A stretch of 64,000 bases of DNA from Sphingosinicella xenopeptidilytica (GTDB lineage: Bacteria; Pseudomonadota; Alphaproteobacteria; Sphingomonadales; Sphingomonadaceae), in the NCBI RefSeq assembly GCF_042676985.1, contig NZ_JBHTIK010000002.1:558001-622000 (forward strand), read 5' to 3'. Positions 60,501-64,000 of the stretch are shown piece after piece. Under the pieces are notes generated by a model that searched no databases, was not told the DNA's origin, and worked only from the letters and a program-made list of their open reading frames with translations. How positions within the stretch are numbered: position 1 is the stretch's first letter; each line of letters begins with the position of its first letter. Position numbers and translations under genes: made by a program.

Positions 60501-60969
60501 CGAATACGAAGTCGGCCGGCTTTACACCGACGGCCGTTTCGCGGCGGCGATCGGCCAGCAGTTCGGCGGCGACTACAAGATGAAGGTTCAGCTTTCCCCG
60601 CCGCTGTTCGCGCGGCCCGATCCGCGCACGGGGCGCCCGAAGAAGTACGAGTTCGGCGCGTGGATCATGCCGGTGTTCAAGGTGCTGGCGAAGCTGAAAG
60701 GCCTTCGTGGCACGCCGTTCGATATCTTCGGTTATTCGCAGGAACGGAAAGACGAGCGCGCGGCCATTCCCGCGTTCGAGACCGATCTCGATCGCCTGAT
60801 CGCCGGGCTCCGCGCCGATAACGTCGCGCTCGCCACGTCGATCGCGTCATTGCCGCTCGATGTGCGCGGCTATGGGCCCGTCAAGGAAGAGGCCGCGAAG
60901 AAAGTCGCGGCGCGCGCTGCTGCGCTCTGGGCGAAGTGGCCGGGCGAAGAGCTTCGGCAGGCCGCCTGA
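57514..60969 (+). CDS. Indolepyruvate ferredoxin oxidoreductase, fused aerobic type
   Basis: This 1151-residue fused alpha/beta/gamma 2-oxoacid oxidoreductase has an N-terminal TPP/pyrimidine domain (SGYRGSPLGTYDQEL, GVNEELGATAVWGTQ). A TPP/Fe-S part (CSGCPHNTSTKVPEGS, GEGVPWIGEAPF, CEGCGDCSVQSNC) and a C-terminal gamma domain (VTGIGGTGVLT) follow. It oxidatively decarboxylates arylpyruvates to aryl-acetyl-CoA. The ATG at 57514 has GAGGGAG upstream. A 196-bp AT-rich promoter region precedes it and a strong terminator follows, so it is monocistronic. Phenylpyruvate or indolepyruvate would yield phenylacetyl- or indoleacetyl-CoA. Confidence 0.93.
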   Translation: MATKPAITLSDKYLLEDGRVFMSGVQSLVRLPLIQKARDRTAGINTAGFISGYRGSPLGTYDQELWRAKKLLEAQDIRFVPGVNEELGATAVWGTQHVGLNPHRKFDGVFGIWYGKGPGLDRAMDVLKHANAAGTSQHGGVLAIVGDDHGAKSSTLPHQSDHNFLAAFVPFLYPASVDEYVEYGLLGIAMSRFASTWVGFKATADTVETSATIDLAKEHRRIIVPGDFEMPEGGLGIREGDIWREEDTRLQRYKGFAAMAFAKANGIDRTVWDTPRPRFGIITTGKAYADTMEAFDALGIDERVARDIGLRIYKVGMPWPLEPDGIRQFCEGLEEILIIEEKREFIEHQVRWQLYNWREDVRPRIVGKQDEHGEWLLNPDNELTPGMIAHVIASRIQKYHDTDRIRARLAFFEERAKTAESYAPPIKRAPYFCSGCPHNTSTKVPEGSRALAGIGCHIMSMWMDRDTGNFTQMGGEGVPWIGEAPFVDEPHIYANLGDGTYFHSGILAVRQSIAAGVNITYKILYNDAVAMTGGQPHDGDITVAQIAAQMQAEGAKKVVVLTEDMSRYEGETVSGVPVKDRDHLPAIQNEFRETKGTTVIIYDQTCAAEKRRRRKKGKFPDPDRRVFINTAVCEGCGDCSVQSNCVSVEPVETEFGRKRRINQSSCNKDFSCLKGFCPSFVTVEGAQIKKAKSADVDLSDVPQPALNAPGHGYNIFVTGIGGTGVLTISALLGMAAHLEGKASTTADMAGLAQKGGAVYSHVRLADRNDQLLSPRIIAGSADLVLAFDAVVAADKAAQNLMLPNRTAVVANANISPVSDFVRNRDLDFQNAAIERAIRKAANPNATTFVKADEIATALLGDAIGTNMLMLGYAWQQGLIPLALASIDAAIDLNAVAIPFNKRAFALGRLLAHRPDKVMAMVEEAKGPAPEPLSETLDELIARRVKDLTAYQDAAYASRYAARIAAVRAAEQAANPDSECLTQAAARSLYKLMAYKDEYEVGRLYTDGRFAAAIGQQFGGDYKMKVQLSPPLFARPDPRTGRPKKYEFGAWIMPVFKVLAKLKGLRGTPFDIFGYSQERKDERAAIPAFETDLDRLIAGLRADNVALATSIASLPLDVRGYGPVKEEAAKKVAARAAALWAKWPGEELRQAA

Positions 60970-60974
60970 AAAGA

Positions 60975-61013
60975 AAAAAGGCCCGGCCCGCAGATGCGGC
61001 GCCGGGCCTTTTT
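60975..61013. terminator. Rho-independent terminator
   Basis: AAAAAGGCCCGGC (60975-60987) pairs with GCCGGGCCTTTTT (61001-61013), with a second small stem-loop CCGCAGATGCGG inside. The T-run on plus ends the oxidoreductase, and the A-run on plus gives a T-run on minus for the lipoprotein gene. Confidence 0.9.
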
Positions 61014-61026
61014 GTGAGACCGCGGC

Positions 61027-61359
61027 TTACTTGTCGGCAGCGTCGCGGACGGCGTCAGCCTTGTTTTCCATGGCATCAGCCTTCGCTTCGCCCGCCTTGC
61101 GGACGGCTTCGGCCTGATTTTCCATCGACTGTTCAGCGGTCGAATCGACCCCGTCCAGTGTCGGGTCCATGGTGTCGGCGGTATCTTCCATCTGGTCCGC
61201 CTGTGCGTCCGCGCTGTCGCGCATCGTGTCGGCCTGGTTCTCGATGGCGTCGGCGCGGTCTTCCGCCTTCTGCTCGGTCGGGCTGTTGCACGCGGCGAGC
61301 CCGCTGAACGCCGTCAGTGCCGCAGCCGCGGTGGCGATTCGAAATACCCTCGATTGCAT
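61027..61359 (-). CDS. Small alanine/aspartate-rich predicted lipoprotein
   Basis: This 110-residue protein has a signal peptide ending in lipobox LAAC (Cys24). The mature part is almost entirely a heptad-like run of AD/EN repeats (ADAIENQ, ADTMRDS, ADAQADQ, ENQAEAV, ENKADAV), predicted as a long acidic amphipathic helix or coiled coil. It resembles small outer-membrane lipoproteins of the Lpp or stress-inducible type but has no recognisable catalytic motif. Function unknown; probably an envelope protein. Confidence 0.75.
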   Translation of the reverse strand: MQSRVFRIATAAAALTAFSGLAACNSPTEQKAEDRADAIENQADTMRDSADAQADQMEDTADTMDPTLDGVDSTAEQSMENQAEAVRKAGEAKADAMENKADAVRDAADK

Positions 61360-61464
61360 GGCGATCTCCTTATCCTCAGTCCCCCCATAACAACGCGCTG
61401 CCCCGTTGGTTCCGAAACTCGCGATTGCGGTCGTGGTCCGGCCCGGTTAAGGAGCGCATCGACT

Positions 61465-62268
61465 ATGCAGAACGAGAACAAAATTCGAACGCTGTGGCTG
61501 ATCGGCTGCGGCAACATGGGGAGCGCGCTGCTGGCGCGGTGGGTCGGTGTCGCCGAAACGATCGTCGTCGTCGATCCGGGTTCGCCGCAGTTGCCGGAGG
61601 GTGTCGAGCATCTTCCGGCCCTGCCTGCGGGCGTGCTGCCGCGTCCCGATGTGGTCGTGCTCGCCGTGAAGCCGCAGGTCGCGCCGACCGCGCTTGCGGG
61701 GCTCCCGGCGCTTGTTGGCCCTGAAACGGTCGTCGTCTCGATCATGGCGGGCACGATGCTCGCCGATCTCGCCGCTTTCGCGGGCGAAGCCGTACCCGTC
61801 CGCGCCATGCCCAACACGCCCGCGGCCGTCGGTAAGGGCGTCACCGCGCTTTACGCCAACGGCCTCTCTGACGCCGCACGCGTCTCGGTCGAAAATCTCT
61901 TCGAACGCACCGGATCGGTCGTCTGGCTCGAATCGGAAAACCAGTTCGACGCTGTCACCGCCGTCTCCGGCTCCGGCCCCGCTTACGTCTTCCGCTTCAT
62001 CGAAGCCCTCGCCGCCGCCGGCGAAGCCGCGGGCCTCCCGTCCGAACTCGCCGAAAAGCTCGCCCGCGCCACCGTTGTAGGTGCTTCGGCCCTTGCGGAA
62101 GTCGATCCCCGCAGCCCCCGCGATCTCCGCGCCGCCGTCACTTCTCCGGGCGGCACGACGCAGGCCGGCCTCGAAGCGCTGGACGCCGATCCCGGCCTTC
62201 CCGCGCTGGTCCGCGCCGCCGTCCGCGCTGCTGCCGGTCGCTCGAAGGAACTCGCGGAAGGCCGCTAA
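61465..62268 (+). CDS. proC: Pyrroline-5-carboxylate reductase
   Basis: This 267-residue protein has the Rossmann motif LIGCGNMGSAL, AVKPQ, VRAMPNTPAAVGKG, the diagnostic ProC motif VSGSGPAYVF and TSPGGTTQAGL. It makes proline from pyrroline-5-carboxylate with NAD(P)H. GGAG precedes the ATG at 61465; upstream in-frame codons lie in the divergent promoter. It overlaps the convergent MarR stop by 4 bp. Confidence 0.95.
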   Translation: MQNENKIRTLWLIGCGNMGSALLARWVGVAETIVVVDPGSPQLPEGVEHLPALPAGVLPRPDVVVLAVKPQVAPTALAGLPALVGPETVVVSIMAGTMLADLAAFAGEAVPVRAMPNTPAAVGKGVTALYANGLSDAARVSVENLFERTGSVVWLESENQFDAVTAVSGSGPAYVFRFIEALAAAGEAAGLPSELAEKLARATVVGASALAEVDPRSPRDLRAAVTSPGGTTQAGLEALDADPGLPALVRAAVRAAAGRSKELAEGR

Positions 62269-62759
62269 TCGCCCTGCTGCAAGTCGGCCACCGCCTCGCG
62301 CAGATCGGGCGGCAGCAGTCCACGCAGAACCGACCAGAAGCCGCCCACCGCCTGCTGCCCGGCCTCGGCATAGGCCTCGGCCATACGCCGGCGCAAAAGA
62401 TCGAAGAGTTCATGCTCGAACGTCTTGCCCGCTTCGGTCAGGAAAAGCCGGCGCTGCCTCCGGTCCCGCTCGCCGACTTTCTGCTCGACAAGCCCGTTAT
62501 CTTGAAGATCGGTCAGCACCCGCCCAAGCGATTGCTTGGTGATGTCGAGCAACCGCAAGAGCTCCGAGACAGTCAGCCCCGGCTGGCGCGCCATGAAATA
62601 CAGCGCACGGTGATGCGCGCGGCCATAGGGCGTGCCGGCAAGCTTGTCGTCCGCGCGCTTGATCAGGCTGGAATAGCCGAAATACAGAAGTTCGATGCCG
62701 CGGCGAACCTCGGCCTCGCGCAGGAACAGCGGTGACGGCGGCAAAAAAGAGTCAGCCAT
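62265..62759 (-). CDS. MarR-family transcriptional regulator
   Basis: This 164-residue winged-helix protein has the recognition-helix region LLRLLDITKQSLGRVLTDLQ and the wing KVGERDRRQRRLFLTEAG, both typical of MarR. It is convergent with proC and faces a 257-bp gap before the next plus-strand gene. The target is probably its own promoter or a nearby gene; not assigned. Confidence 0.88.
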   Translation of the reverse strand: MADSFLPPSPLFLREAEVRRGIELLYFGYSSLIKRADDKLAGTPYGRAHHRALYFMARQPGLTVSELLRLLDITKQSLGRVLTDLQDNGLVEQKVGERDRRQRRLFLTEAGKTFEHELFDLLRRRMAEAYAEAGQQAVGGFWSVLRGLLPPDLREAVADLQQGD

Positions 62760-63016
62760 ATTGACGCATCTTGCACGGATTACGCCGCGGGAGAAGGTAC
62801 GAAAACTCAGTACGGACCTGTCATGGTCTTGGTGCCAACAACCGAGGGCGTGTGAACCGAGTCACACTTCGGCTTTAAAACTGAACATCCAGCCGGAATG
62901 ATTGTTTAACGACTTGATTTTGTAATACTTGCGTTTTATTCGCCCTCGCGGTTGGGGAATGCAAGTTGACAAAAAGAGACTGGGATTTGTCCCGGCCCCA
63001 AGCACAGGCATGTAGT
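62760..63016. other. Intergenic, AT-richer region upstream of the polysaccharide-export locus
   Basis: No convincing coding region was seen. AT-richer stretches around 62880-62940 could hold promoters for the MarR gene and for the small downstream ORF. Confidence 0.4.
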
Positions 63017-63226
63017 ATGAAATTGCGTGTTCAGGCTCTGACGGCACTATTTATTTCTGCCGCATTTATTGTCACGCCCTCTCCCGTTTCGCAAGGACGG
63101 GCAAGTAGCGCGCATCAGCGCTATCATGCGGACAAAGGCCTATATTGGTCTGGTCGAGACGAAGAGGACTTGCAGCGCATTGATGGCGAAGCATTGAAGG
63201 CCGTCGTAAGCCTTCTTTCGAATTGA
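63017..63226 (+). CDS. Small predicted secreted protein, hypothetical
   Basis: This 69-residue ORF starts MKLRVQALTALFISAAFIV, a plausible signal peptide, followed by a short mature part with HADKGLYWSGRDEED. An ATG at 62966 gives an 86-residue version with a non-hydrophobic extension. The ribosome site is weak. It resembles no family I know. It lies 109 bp before the export gene and may be real, but this is a low-confidence call. Confidence 0.35.
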   Translation: MKLRVQALTALFISAAFIVTPSPVSQGRASSAHQRYHADKGLYWSGRDEEDLQRIDGEALKAVVSLLSN

Positions 63227-63335
63227 ACCAGCTCTGCGCCGCCGCCCGCCTCGACAAGGGGGCGGGGCGAGTTGACTGGCATTTCCGGCCTATCTATCAC
63301 GCGTGACAACCACTTTGATCGGGAGAGGGCTGGGC

Positions 63336-64000
63336 ATGGCAATCGTGCGCGCGGCGTCGAGTGCAATACATGCTCTGGTGGTAGGAGCTGCGCGGCGATC
63401 ACTCCAGCTTACCCTGATCTTTGGTTTGGTGTTTCCCGCTGCGGCGCAGGTCGATCCGCGCGTCATCGAGCAGCTTCAGGGGCGGCTACAGGGCACGCAG
63501 GATGCCGGTGCGCAGGTCGATCAGGCGCGCGAACAGAGCGGCCGCATTACGTTGCCGTCGAATACGGATCTGACCAGCGAAGAGCGCGAACTCCGCCGCC
63601 AGCAATCGCGGATTCAGCTGAATTCCCTCTATCTGCCGTCGCCCGTTGAACGGCAGTATCGGGAGCGGCTTGGTGATCCGTCGCTTCGGCAGTTCGGCTA
63701 TGATCTGTTTCGGGTATCCGAAGGCGGTTCCGGGCCCGTCACCGGCGAGGTTTCCGATGGCTATGTGCTCGGGCCCGGCGATGAGCTGGTCGTCACGTTT
63801 CAGGGTGCCACCAACACGAGTCAAAGCGCGCGCGTGGCCCGCGATGGCCGGCTGATCGTCGGTAGCCTGCCGCCTATCCGCGCTGCGGGCCGGACACTGG
63901 GTTCGGTGCGCACGTCGCTTTCGGAGGCGACGCGTCAGAACCTGCTCGGTACCGACGTGTTCGTGTCGCTGGGCGGCGTGCGATCTGCGACGGTGCTCGT
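63336..64000 (+). CDS. Polysaccharide export protein (Wza/SLBB type), cut by window edge
   Basis: The frame is open from the ATG at 63336 (GGGAGAGGG upstream) to the right edge, giving 221 residues. The N-terminus has a signal-like segment (LTLIFGLVFPAAAQ). A charged, Gln/Arg-rich stretch follows, then the polysaccharide-export domain start SDGYVLGPGDELVVTFQG, RDGRLIVGSLPPI and the entry of an SLBB-like part. It forms the outer-membrane or periplasmic channel for capsule or exopolysaccharide. The rest of the locus should continue to the right. Confidence 0.85.
   Translation, partial: MAIVRAASSAIHALVVGAARRSLQLTLIFGLVFPAAAQVDPRVIEQLQGRLQGTQDAGAQVDQAREQSGRITLPSNTDLTSEERELRRQQSRIQLNSLYLPSPVERQYRERLGDPSLRQFGYDLFRVSEGGSGPVTGEVSDGYVLGPGDELVVTFQGATNTSQSARVARDGRLIVGSLPPIRAAGRTLGSVRTSLSEATRQNLLGTDVFVSLGGVRSATVL

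Noticed and set aside
1..64000. CRISPR arrays, insertion sequences, toxin-antitoxin pairs or prophage genes
   Set aside because: No regularly spaced repeats, transposase, integrase or phage-type proteins were found on either strand.

Overview
This is a GC-rich chromosomal segment from a Gram-negative alphaproteobacterium, most likely a sphingomonad (Sphingomonas/Sphingopyxis/Sphingosinicella-like). The evidence is two large TonB-dependent outer-membrane receptors, a PopA/PleD-like degenerate c-di-GMP protein, an sdhE-mfd/recG locus, dense overlapping catabolic operons and a Wza-type exporter. No insertion sequence, integrase, CRISPR array or rRNA was seen. The species call is inference.

Layout. 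(1) 1-2.6 kb, minus strand: an exported N-acyl-D-amino-acid deacylase (cut by the left edge) and a D-threonine-aldolase/D-serine-dehydratase-like PLP enzyme. (2) 2.8-15.7 kb: catabolic cluster I. It holds an SCP-x thiolase, two MaoC-type proteins, an SDR, an LCAD-type acyl-CoA dehydrogenase and a TetR regulator; then an MBL-fold hydrolase, a Rieske oxygenase and a TonB receptor; then a second TetR divergent from an FAH-family hydrolase and an acyl-CoA ligase. It ends beside a tRNA-Asn gene. (3) 15.8-29.5 kb: housekeeping and signalling (nadK, moaA, an EAL protein with dead GGDEF, a REC-REC-dead-GGDEF protein, a FrnE-like oxidoreductase, mfd, sdhE, recG, small proteins). (4) 29.5-50.4 kb: catabolic cluster II, the most interesting part. 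(5) 50.5-62.8 kb: tyrS, anmK, ilvE, two tandem cysteine desulfurases with a ferredoxin, a fused indolepyruvate ferredoxin oxidoreductase, proC and a MarR regulator. (6) The right edge enters a polysaccharide-export gene.

Cluster II looks like one regulon. A 16-bp palindrome, consensus ATGACYATWTRGTCAT, occurs five times in four promoter regions. They lie before an 11-gene minus-strand operon (40632 to 29470), before the TonB receptor/TetR/dehydrogenase unit, before the divergent enolase-family/SDR/BKACE unit, and before the C45/M20 hydrolase pair. The TetR protein encoded inside the cluster is the natural candidate to bind it.

The 11-gene operon contains a CPBP membrane glutamic protease that keeps all the residues reported as important in microcystinase MlrA, a beta-lactamase-fold serine hydrolase (MlrB-like class) and an MFS transporter, but no MlrC. 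These are interleaved with two class-III aminotransferases of the beta-amino-acid type, a beta-keto-acid cleavage enzyme (BKACE) and a 2,4-dienoyl-CoA-reductase-type SDR. My reading is that the region encodes uptake, membrane proteolysis and complete catabolism of a peptide carrying a beta-amino acid. The logic (beta-amino acid to beta-keto acid to acyl-CoA plus acetoacetate, then dienoyl-CoA reduction) fits Adda, the beta-amino acid of microcystin and nodularin, strikingly well. The substrate is inferred and not proven by sequence.
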